From UBA1413 sp037447215 (GTDB taxonomy: Bacteria > Bacteroidota > Bacteroidia > Bacteroidales > Prolixibacteraceae): 64,000 bases of DNA. Under the pieces are notes generated by a model. The model saw nothing but the letters and a program-made list of their open reading frames with translations, did not search any database and had not been told where the DNA came from. This document shows positions 37,704-47,285 of this stretch, in pieces. Made by a program: the position numbers and the translations under genes. Where the stretch lies: NCBI GenBank assembly GCA_037447215.1, contig JBBIHB010000006.1, positions 59,650-123,649 on the forward strand. The letters run 5' to 3'. Each line of letters opens with the position of its first letter. Position 1 is the first letter of the stretch.

Positions 37704-38627
37704 ATGAAGCCAATAATTACAATCATTCTCAGTTTTGCCTCCCTGTTGGGTTTCGGCCAGCTTTATTCAACGAGTTTCAAAGATGTGAACTATGCCGGCG
37801 GTACCGAAACTTTTCACAATCTCGATATTTATCTGCCGCAAGTAGAAAAGAAATCATATCCGTTGGTGGTGTATATTTACGGAAGTGCCTGGTTTTCGAA
37901 CAACTCGAAGGGCGCCGACCTGAATACCATTGGAAAAGCCTTGCTCGATGCAGGTTTTGCCGTAGTTATGCCAAATCACCGTTCGAGCAGGGATGCAAAA
38001 TTCCCGGCTCAGGTACATGATATAAAGGCAGTGGTGAGGTTTTTAAAGGCCAATGCCGAAAAGTACCGGCTCGACCCTTCATTTATTGGCATTTCGGGCA
38101 GTTCATCAGGTGGAAACCTTGCTGCAATGGCAGGAGCTACGGTGAACGTCAAGCAGAAAACGCTGGGCAGTCAAACCATTGATGTTGAAGGAGAATTAGG
38201 AGGATATACTTCATTTAGCAGTTCAGTTGATGCAGTGGTTGCCTGGTTTCCGCCCACCAATATGCTGGTTATGGATTCATGCGGGGGCACCGATTTTATC
38301 CATAATGATGCCAAATCGCCTGCTTCACTCTACATAGGCGGCCCCATTCAGGAACATAAAGATTTGTGTCTGTTGGCCAGCCCAACTTTGTATGTGAATG
38401 TAAATAATCCGCCATTCCTGATTTTCCATGGTACAAACGACAGGGTAGTACCCTTTTGTCAAAGTGTAATACTTCACGAAGCATTGAAAAGTGCCGGGGC
38501 AGTATCAGACCTTCACCTTATCGAAGGTGGACAGCATGGCCCCGGTGTACATATCGAAAAAAATATAAAAATGATGGTTGAGTTTTTCGAAAGGGAAGCG
38601 GCAAAAAAACCGGATGGCATTCAGTAA
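37704..38627 (+). CDS. Secreted alpha/beta-hydrolase esterase (BD-FAE / acetyl esterase-like)
   Basis: 307-residue serine hydrolase with a signal peptide (ending near FGQ). Alpha/beta-hydrolase motifs: nucleophile S134 within GSSSGG, Asp in HGTNDRVVP and His in GGQHGPG. The oxyanion segment reads YIYGSAW rather than the HGGGW of the hormone-sensitive lipase group. Probable role is removal of acetyl or feruloyl groups from xylan side chains, inferred from the cluster it opens. First gene of eleven same-strand genes with gaps of 1-61 bases. Confidence 0.78.
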   Translation: MKPIITIILSFASLLGFGQLYSTSFKDVNYAGGTETFHNLDIYLPQVEKKSYPLVVYIYGSAWFSNNSKGADLNTIGKALLDAGFAVVMPNHRSSRDAKFPAQVHDIKAVVRFLKANAEKYRLDPSFIGISGSSSGGNLAAMAGATVNVKQKTLGSQTIDVEGELGGYTSFSSSVDAVVAWFPPTNMLVMDSCGGTDFIHNDAKSPASLYIGGPIQEHKDLCLLASPTLYVNVNNPPFLIFHGTNDRVVPFCQSVILHEALKSAGAVSDLHLIEGGQHGPGVHIEKNIKMMVEFFEREAAKKPDGIQ

Positions 38628-38688
38628 ATTATCATATTGACACAATTGATTTAAAGAATTATACCAAAAATAATTAAAACAGATACGA

Positions 38689-41061
38689 ATGAATAAATTT
38701 ATTATGCAAATGATGTTGTCGAAATTAAAAGATAGGATTAAATTAAAATCGAATCTTCAAAGGACTTTGTCAAGTATATTTTTTGCTGGAATGTTTATTT
38801 TCTCACCCATAATAACAAAAGGCCAGCATACAACCTGGTACCAAAATGCACAACAACGAATAAATACACTTCGTAAAAGTGATTATGGACTGATTATATT
38901 CGATAAAGATGGACAGCCTTATACCGGAAAAGTGAAGGTACGTATGGAGAAGCATGAATTTCCTTTTGGGATTGCCTTCGACTTACAGCAGGGCGAAGTA
39001 AGTATGGGAAGTAATTATACAACCGGAAGTACAATAACTGCCACATCAGATGCTGAAATTTACCGTACCGAGCGATATGCACGGTATCTTGCTTATGCTA
39101 TTCCGGCCGGAAGCGGGAAAGAGTACAAAATTACCCTCAAGTTTGCCGAAATATTTCACTCTGCCAATAACCTCCGTATTTTTGATGTATTGATTGACGG
39201 CGGAATATTTCTGAAGGATTTTGATGTACACGCAGTTGCAAGGGGAAGAAACAGGGCCGTTGATACAAGTCTTACTGTTATTGCCTTGAGCAACATTATC
39301 CGGATTGAACTACAATCGTCGAAAGATAATGCAGCAATTAAAGGAATTATTGTGGAGGAAAAAGGCGGTCAGAATGTACTGAGGATTAATTGCGGCGGTC
39401 AAAGCTTAACCACTTCTCAGGGTAATTTCTATGTGTCCGAAGCCGGTTTCTTCGATCCCGATGCTGTTACTGTGGCCACGAACGACGATTGGAAGAAAGC
39501 AACCATGCTGAAATATTTCAATGCCGGGGTTAACGAAAATTCGTTTAAATGGAGTGGAGTCCAACCGCAACCCGGGCCACCGAATTATACTGTCTTCGAA
39601 AATACAGTGCGCTGGACTCAGAAAGTAGGTTGGGACCTCAGGGCCCATACATTGTTGTGGGGTGGCAACGACAACCATTCAATGCCCAATTGGGTAAGAA
39701 ATTTACCCACACCAAAAGCCATTGTGGACACCTGCAAGTCGAGGGTTATCCGCGATGTTGCACGTTACCGGGGCATAATTAAAGAATACGATGTGATTAA
39801 TGAGCCATTAACCGGCCATGCCGATTGGCTTCGAAAAACCGTTGGAGATTCAATTATCTGGGAGAGTTTTAAATGGGCCCGCTCTGCCGACCCAGATGCC
39901 GAATTATATATTAACGATTACAATGTAGAATTCAACTGGGGACAGGCTGTTGAATACCGAAACCTTATCAGCAAAATGCTGCAAAATGGAGCTCCGGTAA
40001 CAGGTGTGGGCATGCAGGCACACTTTTGGGATTGTTGCAGGCCTAATGTGAACGAGCTGGTGAGCAACGTGAATATTGTAGCCCAGGCAGGCTTGCCGAT
40101 CAAATTTACAGAATACGATTATGGTGGTAACCTTACCCAGGCGCAGCAGGCGGCCGATTACATTATAGTGCTTACAATTGCTTTCTCGCATCCTTCCATC
40201 ATGGGCATGTACCACTGGTCACTCAGGGATGGGTGGTCATGGCGCGAAAACTCTGGCCTTTTCGATTCCAGCGGCAAACCAAAACTTGCGGCCGATACCC
40301 TTCTGCACTATACCAAAAAAAGATGGGCAACCAATTTCGATACCATTATCAATAGCGGCAATCCATTGTTATTCAATGCATATCATGGGAAATATACTAT
40401 TGAAGCAGAGTTCGATGGTATTGTAAAAACATTCAGCGTTCCCTTGTTAAAAGCCAATGGCGATTCGGTTTTTGTATTGTACGAAACCGATGCCAAAGTA
40501 AAAGGACCTGAGCTTTTAAAAACCGAACTGATAAACAAGAATGCAATCAGATTGATGTTCGATAAACCCATAAATGGCAATTCGATTAGACGCAGCAATT
40601 TCAAATTCTTCTCTCCGGGAAGTATTGGCATAACCGCCGTTGCAGTTGACCCTGATAACCAAAACAATCTGATTATTTCTTTAAGCACAAACGTAACCAC
40701 AGGGAACTATATATCATTATCCTATTATCCGGGTTCGCTTATTTCGACCGATGGTGGCGTTGCTGCTCCTTTTGGGCCGGTTGCTATACCAAATAGCCAG
40801 ATTACAGTGAATATGCCTCAGCTTTACAGTAACTCTTTTAAAGTTTTTCCCAATCCGACTGATAAAAACGTGAGTATCAGTTCCGATTCGGTGCCATACA
40901 CCATCCATATTTACAACAGCAATGGGGTTTTGGTGCATTCCGAAAATTCAAACCACGAATCAGTTAATATTGATGTCAGCCAGTACAGCAGGGGCATGTA
41001 CATTGTACAACTTACCGATTATAAAAATATGAGGAATGTTCAAAAACTTATATTGAAATAA
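38689..41061 (+). CDS. GH10 endo-1,4-beta-xylanase with inserted malectin-like domain and T9SS sorting domain
   Basis: 790-residue secreted xylanase that cuts the beta-1,4-xylan backbone. The N-terminus has Lys-rich residues and a signal (FFAGMFIFSPIITKGQ). The GH10 catalytic domain begins with INTLRKSDYGLIIFDKDGQ and the strand KHEFPFGIAF. It is then interrupted by about 160 residues (103-264) of malectin-like sequence and resumes at DDWKKATMLKYFN. Acid/base is E372 (DVINEPL); nucleophile is E475 (KFTEYD). A beta domain and a type A T9SS sorting domain (KVFPNPTDKNVSI, YSRGMYIVQL) close the protein, so it is exported by T9SS. The inserted malectin appears to have its first-strand motif (LRINCGG) at its end rather than its start; see findings. 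Confidence 0.93.
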   Translation: MNKFIMQMMLSKLKDRIKLKSNLQRTLSSIFFAGMFIFSPIITKGQHTTWYQNAQQRINTLRKSDYGLIIFDKDGQPYTGKVKVRMEKHEFPFGIAFDLQQGEVSMGSNYTTGSTITATSDAEIYRTERYARYLAYAIPAGSGKEYKITLKFAEIFHSANNLRIFDVLIDGGIFLKDFDVHAVARGRNRAVDTSLTVIALSNIIRIELQSSKDNAAIKGIIVEEKGGQNVLRINCGGQSLTTSQGNFYVSEAGFFDPDAVTVATNDDWKKATMLKYFNAGVNENSFKWSGVQPQPGPPNYTVFENTVRWTQKVGWDLRAHTLLWGGNDNHSMPNWVRNLPTPKAIVDTCKSRVIRDVARYRGIIKEYDVINEPLTGHADWLRKTVGDSIIWESFKWARSADPDAELYINDYNVEFNWGQAVEYRNLISKMLQNGAPVTGVGMQAHFWDCCRPNVNELVSNVNIVAQAGLPIKFTEYDYGGNLTQAQQAADYIIVLTIAFSHPSIMGMYHWSLRDGWSWRENSGLFDSSGKPKLAADTLLHYTKKRWATNFDTIINSGNPLLFNAYHGKYTIEAEFDGIVKTFSVPLLKANGDSVFVLYETDAKVKGPELLKTELINKNAIRLMFDKPINGNSIRRSNFKFFSPGSIGITAVAVDPDNQNNLIISLSTNVTTGNYISLSYYPGSLISTDGGVAAPFGPVAIPNSQITVNMPQLYSNSFKVFPNPTDKNVSISSDSVPYTIHIYNSNGVLVHSENSNHESVNIDVSQYSRGMYIVQLTDYKNMRNVQKLILK

Positions 41062-41091
41062 AGAGAGATTAACCATAATATTTACAATACC

Positions 41092-41928
41092 ATGAAATAC
41101 TTTATTATTCTGTTTTTTGCTTTCCTCTTAACTGGTTCCGGTGCATTTTCGCAAAATGCCGATGACATTACACCGCAAGGGTTCGACCAGGTACACAAAG
41201 GTATCGCAAAAGGTGAAATTGATACCATTTCTTACAAATCGGAGACAGTCGGCACCAACCGGAAAGCATTGATATACACTCCTCCTGGATATCCCAATGG
41301 CAATAAATATCCGGTCCTTTACTTGTTGCACGGAATTGGCGGAGATGAAAAAGAGTGGCTCAACGGTGGTGCCCCACAAGTAATCCTGGATAATCTTCTG
41401 GCCGATGGCAAGATGGTACCTATGATTGTGGTGATGCCCAACGGACGTGCCATGAAAGACGACCGCGCTGGTGGCAATATTTTCGATAGGGAAAAAGTAG
41501 AAGCTTTTGCAACCTTCGAAAAAGATTTGCTCAACGATTTGATACCACACATTGAAAAAAATTTCCCGGTAAAAACCGATCGTGAAAACAGGGCAATTGC
41601 TGGGTTATCCATGGGTGGTGGACAGTCGCTCAATTTTGGTCTTGGAAACCTCGATAAATTTGCCTGGGTTGGTGGTTTTTCATCGGCACCAAATACCAAA
41701 CTGCCTGCGGAACTGGTGCCCGAACCACAAAAAGCTAAGGAAATGATGAAACTTATATGGATTTCGTGCGGAGACAAAGACAACCTCATTAGGATAAGCC
41801 AGCGCACTTCAGAATATCTGTCCGAAAATGGGGTTACCCATATTTACCGGATTATCCCCAATGGCCATCATGACTTCAAAGTTTGGAGGGATGGGTTGTA
41901 CCAATTTGCAAAAAGTATTTTCAAATAA
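41092..41928 (+). CDS. CE1-type (feruloyl/acetyl xylan) esterase, single domain
   Basis: 278-residue secreted esterase-D family serine hydrolase. Signal ends near GAFSQN. Motifs: YTPPGYPNGNKYPVLYLLHGIGGDE (oxyanion region), nucleophile S173 (GLSMGGG), acid Asp in SCGDKDN and His in NGHHDF. The whole triad is visible. It is related to the two-domain esterases further down the cluster but lacks their N-terminal beta domain. Probably cleaves ester side groups from xylo-oligosaccharides. Nine bases before the GH51 gene. Confidence 0.88.
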   Translation: MKYFIILFFAFLLTGSGAFSQNADDITPQGFDQVHKGIAKGEIDTISYKSETVGTNRKALIYTPPGYPNGNKYPVLYLLHGIGGDEKEWLNGGAPQVILDNLLADGKMVPMIVVMPNGRAMKDDRAGGNIFDREKVEAFATFEKDLLNDLIPHIEKNFPVKTDRENRAIAGLSMGGGQSLNFGLGNLDKFAWVGGFSSAPNTKLPAELVPEPQKAKEMMKLIWISCGDKDNLIRISQRTSEYLSENGVTHIYRIIPNGHHDFKVWRDGLYQFAKSIFK

Positions 41929-41937
41929 TTCAGGAAT

Positions 41938-43542
41938 ATGGAACAAAAAATTCACTATAAAAAGCATTTTGCTTTAGCAAGCCTTTTCGCTATTGTATTT
42001 TTATTCGTCATGTGCTCAGAAAATAGTCAAACGGATGACTCTAAGATAATAATTACAGTTGATGCTTCACAAAATGGTCCTGTTATCAATCGGCACATAT
42101 TCGGACATTTTGCAGAACACCTGGGTTTTGGCATTTATGGAGGAATATGGGTAGGGCCCGATTCGGATATCCCCAATACCAGGGGTATAAGAAATGATGT
42201 GGTTGAAGCTCTGAAAGCACTCAAAGTCCCCAATGTTCGGTGGCCAGGGGGCTGCTATGCCGATCAGTATCACTGGCGCGACGGAATTGGAACCCCTGAG
42301 GAGAGAAAATCGAGGATCAATGTAAGTTGGGGTGGAGCACCTGAACCCAACACATTTGGCACGCATGAATTTTTCGATTTCATAGAACAGATTGGTTCCG
42401 ATGCATTTATTTCAGCCAATGTAGGTTCGGGAACTGTGCAGGAAGCAGCGGACTGGTTGGAATACCTCACTGCAACAGGCTCATCGCTTGCACAGGAAAG
42501 GGCGCGCAATGGCCGAACCGAACCCTGGGAAGTAGCCTTTTGGGGTATTGGGAACGAAGTATGGGGCTGCGGAGGGCCTTTTACCCCTCAGGAATACATC
42601 ACTGAGCTAAAGAAATTCGCGACTTTCAGCAACAATTACAATACAAATGTAAGTACACAGTTTGTAGCAGTCGGCCCCGACTCATTTGATGAATTCAGCT
42701 TTGGATATGCCGAGGCCATTATGGAAGCCTGGAAAAATAAAACCTGGACATGGGATATTCAGGGACTATCGTTGCATAAATACACAAGGGGTGGTTGGCC
42801 TCCGGTAATTCCGGCCACCGGTTTTGGTGAACCGGAGTATGCTGCTGTAATAGAGGAAACTTTAGGAATGGACAAGTTTATTGTTGAAAACAAGAAAATT
42901 ATGGACAAGTACGATCCTGATAAGCTGGTGTCGATTTTGGTTGACGAATGGGGTGCCTGGTATGCTCCAACCGAAGGAACCAATCCCGGATTCCTGCAGC
43001 AAAAGAATTCTCAGCGCGATGCCATAATCTCTGCATTGAACTTCAACATTTTTGCCCGTCATGCTGACAGGGTACATGGCGCCAACATTGCCCAGATGAT
43101 CAATGTATTGCAGGCAGTGATTCTGACCGAAAATGAAAAAATGTTGCTTACACCCACTTATCATGCATTCAGGATGTATGTGCCTTTTCAGGATGCTGCC
43201 TTCATTCCGGTTCAATTCAACGCTGGCAAATACCAGATTGGAAACATTACTTTACCCCGGATTGATGCCATTGCTGCAAAAGGGAAGGATGGAAATATTT
43301 ACGTGGCCATTACCAATATCGATGCCCGCAACACGGCTTCCATCGACCTGTCGTTTAGTGGGATTTCAATCCGAAATGTGCAAGGTGAAACCCTGTATGC
43401 ATCTTCAGTTGATGCCATAAACACGTTTGAGGATCCGCATAACATTTCACCCAAAAGGATTGATACAGGAGTTTCGGGGAATAATGTATCTGTTACTTTA
43501 CAGCCACAGTCAGTGACCGTTTTATCCCTAAACATTAATTAG
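41938..43542 (+). CDS. GH51 alpha-L-arabinofuranosidase (lipoprotein)
   Basis: Removes alpha-L-arabinofuranosyl side groups from arabinoxylan or arabinan. The 534-residue protein has a lipobox-like FVMC (Cys26). GH51 landmarks: NVRWPGGCYADQYHWRDGIG, acid/base E207 (WGIGNEVWGCGG) and nucleophile E337 (LVDEWGAWY). A C-terminal beta-sandwich follows the barrel. Length fits the family. Lipoprotein sorting puts it in the periplasm or on the cell surface. It overlaps nothing, but the next gene starts 1 base after its stop. Confidence 0.94.
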   Translation: MEQKIHYKKHFALASLFAIVFLFVMCSENSQTDDSKIIITVDASQNGPVINRHIFGHFAEHLGFGIYGGIWVGPDSDIPNTRGIRNDVVEALKALKVPNVRWPGGCYADQYHWRDGIGTPEERKSRINVSWGGAPEPNTFGTHEFFDFIEQIGSDAFISANVGSGTVQEAADWLEYLTATGSSLAQERARNGRTEPWEVAFWGIGNEVWGCGGPFTPQEYITELKKFATFSNNYNTNVSTQFVAVGPDSFDEFSFGYAEAIMEAWKNKTWTWDIQGLSLHKYTRGGWPPVIPATGFGEPEYAAVIEETLGMDKFIVENKKIMDKYDPDKLVSILVDEWGAWYAPTEGTNPGFLQQKNSQRDAIISALNFNIFARHADRVHGANIAQMINVLQAVILTENEKMLLTPTYHAFRMYVPFQDAAFIPVQFNAGKYQIGNITLPRIDAIAAKGKDGNIYVAITNIDARNTASIDLSFSGISIRNVQGETLYASSVDAINTFEDPHNISPKRIDTGVSGNNVSVTLQPQSVTVLSLNIN

Positions 43543-43543
43543 T

Positions 43544-44554
43544 GTGCAGGTGAATTATTATAAATTGATAATGATGGCGTTGCTTCTTTCAGTAATACTG
43601 ATGAGTTGCAATCATCAGCATGAGCCTTCGTACAGCAATCCGCTGATTTTACAGCGTGCCGACCCGATGATTGTAAGGGCCGACGATGGAAACTATTATT
43701 TTATAGCTACAACCCCAGAATATGATCGAATTGAAATAAGAAAGGCCAAAACCATCAATGCTTTGGCCGAAGCCGAACCTAAAGTGTTCTGGCACAAGCA
43801 TGAAAGCGGGCCTATGACCTACCATATCTGGGCGCCCGAATTGCACCGCATTGATGGCACCTGGTATATTTATTTTGCTGCCGGCCATTCAGATAACCGT
43901 TGGAAGATCAGAATGTTTGCAATTTCAAATAAAGCCGACGATCCGACACAGGGCACTTGGGTTGAAGAAGGACAGATTCTTACAGAAAGGGATGCTTTTG
44001 CCCTTGATGCCACAGTGTTTGAACACATGGGTGAACTATACTATGTATGGGCCGAAAGCACAGAGTCTGATATTAACTCAGGTCTGATCATTTCCAGAAT
44101 GAAAGACCCTGTTACGCTCCAAGGGCCACAGACAATAATTACAGAACCGGAATTTGAATGGGAGCGGCAGATGTACAATGTAAACGAAGGACCTGCGGTA
44201 ATTAAACGAAACGGTAGAATATTCATCACATTTTCGGCCAGTGCAACCGATCATTCATATGCTATGGGGTTACTTTGGGCAGATGAGAATGCAGATTTGT
44301 TAAACTCCACGTCGTGGAATAAACTTCCCGATCCGGTTTTTTATACTAACGATTCATTAAAACGATTTGGCCCTGGTCACAATCAATTTACCATAGCCGA
44401 AGATGGAAAAACCGATCTGATGGTTTACCATGCCCGCGATTATAAGGAAATCAAAGGCCATCCGCTGGGCGATCCAAATCGTCATACACGAGTAAGGGTA
44501 TTGCGCTGGAGAAAGGATGGATTTCCAGATTTCGGGCAAAATATTGGTGACTGA
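43544..44554 (+). CDS. GH43 arabinofuranosidase/xylosidase-like lipoprotein
   Basis: 336-residue five-bladed beta-propeller glycosidase. Catalytic residues by motif: base Asp in RADPMIVRAD, pKa-modulating Asp in LDATVFEHMGE and acid Glu in NEGPAVIKRNG; GPGHNQF is also typical. The lipobox is LMSC. I used the GTG at 43544, one base after the GH51 stop; it leaves a Lys before the hydrophobic core. An ATG pair at 43571/43574 is the alternative, with a very short signal. Likely releases arabinose or xylose from oligosaccharides; the exact subfamily cannot be told by eye. Confidence 0.87.
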   Translation: MQVNYYKLIMMALLLSVILMSCNHQHEPSYSNPLILQRADPMIVRADDGNYYFIATTPEYDRIEIRKAKTINALAEAEPKVFWHKHESGPMTYHIWAPELHRIDGTWYIYFAAGHSDNRWKIRMFAISNKADDPTQGTWVEEGQILTERDAFALDATVFEHMGELYYVWAESTESDINSGLIISRMKDPVTLQGPQTIITEPEFEWERQMYNVNEGPAVIKRNGRIFITFSASATDHSYAMGLLWADENADLLNSTSWNKLPDPVFYTNDSLKRFGPGHNQFTIAEDGKTDLMVYHARDYKEIKGHPLGDPNRHTRVRVLRWRKDGFPDFGQNIGD

Positions 44555-44574
44555 ATAATTTTAATTGAATAACT

Positions 44575-45750
44575 ATGAAAAGTTTTAATCTATTGGCAAT
44601 TTCAGCATTTTTGCTGTTAGCCTTTTTATTACCTCAAAAATCTATTTGTCAGGTTGTTGAAGACTTTAAACCTTCGAGTGTAAACCAGCCAGGGAAACAG
44701 TACCCCCAGGTGAATTCCGAAGGTAGGGTTCGCGTTCAGATTTCTGCCCCGGAAGCTAATCGGGTACAACTCGACATTGGAGCGGTAAAGTATGACCTAA
44801 CCAAAGATGAAAAAGGAGTCTGGACTGGTGAATCGGCCCCGCAGGACGAAGGTTTTCACTATTATCAGTTGAATATCGACGGCGCCTCGGTACCTGATCC
44901 GGGCAGTCTGTACTTTTATGGGGCAAGCCGGTGGGGCAGCGGGATCGAAATCCCGGCCCACGATGATGATTTCTATGCCCTGAAGGATGTACCCCATGGT
45001 CAGGTACGTGAGCATATTTATTTTTCGCCGACAAACAATGCCATACGCCGTTGCTTTGTTTATACCCCTCCGGGTTACGATCAGGATTTGAACAAGCGTT
45101 ATCCGGTACTTTACCTGCAGCATGGCGGAGGCGAGGATGAAACCGGATGGTCGTCGCAGGGCAGGGCAAACCTGATTATGGATAACCTGATTGCCGAAAG
45201 GAAAGCCAAACCGTTTATTATAGTTATGGATAATGGCACATGGCGTATGCCCGGAGGGGCAAGGCCTCCGCAGGGAACACAGCGTACACCTGGTTCATGG
45301 CCTCCTCCTGGCTGGGCCGATGGTTTCAGGAATACCCTCGTGAAGGACATTATCCCGATGATTGATGCCAGCTATCGTACCCTGGCCAATCAGCAAAACC
45401 GTGCCATGGCCGGATTGTCGATGGGCGCAATGCAAACAAGGGTGATAACACTGGCCAATTCCGATGTTTTCTCTCAGGTTGGAATGTTCAGCGGGGGCAG
45501 TATTACGCCCGAAGATATTGAGAATAACCCCGACTTTCTGAAAAACGTTAAGTTGCTCTTTATAAGTTATGGTAGCAGAGAAGTTGAAAGTGGAAGGTTT
45601 AACATGGGCTCAGACCCGAAATCAAATGTTGAATTCCTTAAAAACAAGGGCTTAAATTCTCATTATTATGTTTCGCCAAATACTGCTCACGAGTGGCAGA
45701 CCTGGAGAAGAAGTCTGTATCAATTTGCACAACATCTGTTTAAAAACTAA
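44575..45750 (+). CDS. Two-domain esterase 1 (N-terminal E-set/CBM48-like plus CE1-type esterase)
   Basis: 391-residue secreted protein; signal ends near KSICQ. Residues about 25-130 are a beta-sandwich seen in xylan esterases (SEGRVRVQISAPEANRVQLDI, GVWTGESAPQDEGFHYY, DGASVPDPG). The esterase domain has YTPPGYDQDLNKRYPVLYLQHGGG, nucleophile S282 (GLSMGAM) and His in TAHEWQTWRRSL. The acid position reads YGSREVESG, with Glu rather than Asp. First of four tandem paralogues. Likely a feruloyl or acetyl xylan esterase; which one cannot be told. Confidence 0.87.
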   Translation: MKSFNLLAISAFLLLAFLLPQKSICQVVEDFKPSSVNQPGKQYPQVNSEGRVRVQISAPEANRVQLDIGAVKYDLTKDEKGVWTGESAPQDEGFHYYQLNIDGASVPDPGSLYFYGASRWGSGIEIPAHDDDFYALKDVPHGQVREHIYFSPTNNAIRRCFVYTPPGYDQDLNKRYPVLYLQHGGGEDETGWSSQGRANLIMDNLIAERKAKPFIIVMDNGTWRMPGGARPPQGTQRTPGSWPPPGWADGFRNTLVKDIIPMIDASYRTLANQQNRAMAGLSMGAMQTRVITLANSDVFSQVGMFSGGSITPEDIENNPDFLKNVKLLFISYGSREVESGRFNMGSDPKSNVEFLKNKGLNSHYYVSPNTAHEWQTWRRSLYQFAQHLFKN

Positions 45751-47285
45751 TTACATAAAACTATGAACCGTAATTTAATTTCAATCATTTGCATTTTAGC
45801 TTTATCAGCTTCACTTTGTGTAGCACAGTCGGCACCACCCGCAGTAAAAGAAGACTTTAAGCCTGCATCATCAAACCAGCCGGGGAAAGAGTACCCCATG
45901 GTTAATTCCGAAGGCCGCGTAAGGGCAAAAATATCGGCACCCGATGCGAAATATGTCCAACTCGACATTGGCGGTGTAAAATACAATCTGGTGAAGGATG
46001 AAAATGGTGTGTGGACTGGTGAATCAGCACCTCAGGACGTTGGCTTCCATTACTACCAGTTAAACATTGATGGTGCTTCGGTACCAGATCCTGGCAGTAT
46101 GGTCTATTTTGGTGCCTGTCGCTGGGGCAGTGGTATCGAAGTCCCTTCTGACGACCAGGATATTTTTGCTTTAAAAAATGTTCCTCACGGACATGTGCAC
46201 GAAATATTCTTCCCTTCGGCGAGTACAAACGTTTCGCGCAGGGCATTTGTATATACCCCTCCGTGCTATACCAAAGAATTATCGAAAAAATATCCGGTAT
46301 TGTACCTTCAGCATGGCTATTGCGAAAACGAATTCTCGTGGCCAAACCAGGGCTATGCCAACCTCATCATGGACAACCTGATTGCCGAAGGCAAAGCTAA
46401 ACCCTTCATTATTGTAATGACTTATGGTATGACCAACGATATCCCGATGGGTGGTTTACGTAACTTCGATATCAAACCATTTCAGACCGTGTTGATTGAT
46501 GAATTGATTCCATACATCGATGCAAATTTCCGCACCCTTTCAAATAAGGATAACCGTGCCATGGCCGGCCTTTCGATGGGCGCCTTTGAAACCAGAATGA
46601 TTACTCTGAACCGGCCTGATGTATTTTCATATTATGGACTTTTCAGCGGGGGTGTTTATAATCCCGATGACCTCAAAGACCATAAAAATCTAAAACTCGT
46701 ATTCCTGAGTTGTGGAAGCAAGGAACGTCCAGATGGCGTGAGAAATGCAGTTGCCGAACTACAAAAGTCCGGTATCAAATCTGTTTCCTACGTTTCGGAA
46801 GGCACAGCCCATGAATTTCACACCTGGCGCCGTAGCTTGCACCAGATTGCACAGTACCTGTTTAAATAATGGAGAGGAAATACGGTCAAGCCCGAATATG
46901 AAAAAAGCCAAAACAATAATCATTTTTGCGATTGCTTCAATTTTCTGTAGCCCGTGTTATGCACAAACTACAAAGGTGACCGAAGATTTCAAACCTTCTG
47001 AAGTAAATCAGCCCGGGAAAGCATTTCCCCAGGTAAATTCTGAAGGCCGTGTGCGGGCACAAATTTCGGCACCCGATGCAAAATATGTCCAACTCGACAT
47101 TGGCGGGGTTAAATACGATATGGTGAAGGATCCCAATGGGGTTTGGACGGGAGAGTCGGCCCCGCAGGACGAAGGGTTTCACTATTACCGGTTGAATATT
47201 GATGGCGCTTCGGTGCCAGACCCCGGCACCATATACTTTTATGGTGCCGGCCGTTGGGGCAGCGGTATCGAAATTCCGGCAAATG
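44640..47285 (+). repeat. Tandem gene-scale duplication in esterases 1-3
   Basis: The N-terminal beta-domain coding segments near 44640-44960, 45840-46150 and 46975-47285 are strongly alike at DNA level. For example, CCAACTCGACATTGGCGG occurs in copies 2 and 3 at matching places. Esterase 4 is too divergent to show this. This suggests successive unequal crossing-over or gene conversion. Confidence 0.7.
45763..46869 (+). CDS. Two-domain esterase 2 (N-terminal E-set/CBM48-like plus CE1-type esterase)
   Basis: 368-residue paralogue of the previous gene, 12 bases downstream. Signal ends near LCVAQS. The N-domain is nearly the same (KYVQLDIGGVKY, GVWTGESAPQDVGFHYYQL). The esterase domain has YTPPCYTKELSKKYPVLYL, in which the usual Gly of PPGY is Cys, nucleophile S271 (GLSMGAF) and His in TAHEFHTWRRSL. 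The acid site reads CGSKERPDG. Stretches of the N-domain DNA are almost identical to esterase 3, which indicates recent duplication. Confidence 0.86.
   Translation: MNRNLISIICILALSASLCVAQSAPPAVKEDFKPASSNQPGKEYPMVNSEGRVRAKISAPDAKYVQLDIGGVKYNLVKDENGVWTGESAPQDVGFHYYQLNIDGASVPDPGSMVYFGACRWGSGIEVPSDDQDIFALKNVPHGHVHEIFFPSASTNVSRRAFVYTPPCYTKELSKKYPVLYLQHGYCENEFSWPNQGYANLIMDNLIAEGKAKPFIIVMTYGMTNDIPMGGLRNFDIKPFQTVLIDELIPYIDANFRTLSNKDNRAMAGLSMGAFETRMITLNRPDVFSYYGLFSGGVYNPDDLKDHKNLKLVFLSCGSKERPDGVRNAVAELQKSGIKSVSYVSEGTAHEFHTWRRSLHQIAQYLFK

Noticed and set aside
46745..46897. Esterase 3 starting inside esterase 2
   Set aside because: The frame is open by chance; a signal peptide begins at the ATG 46898.
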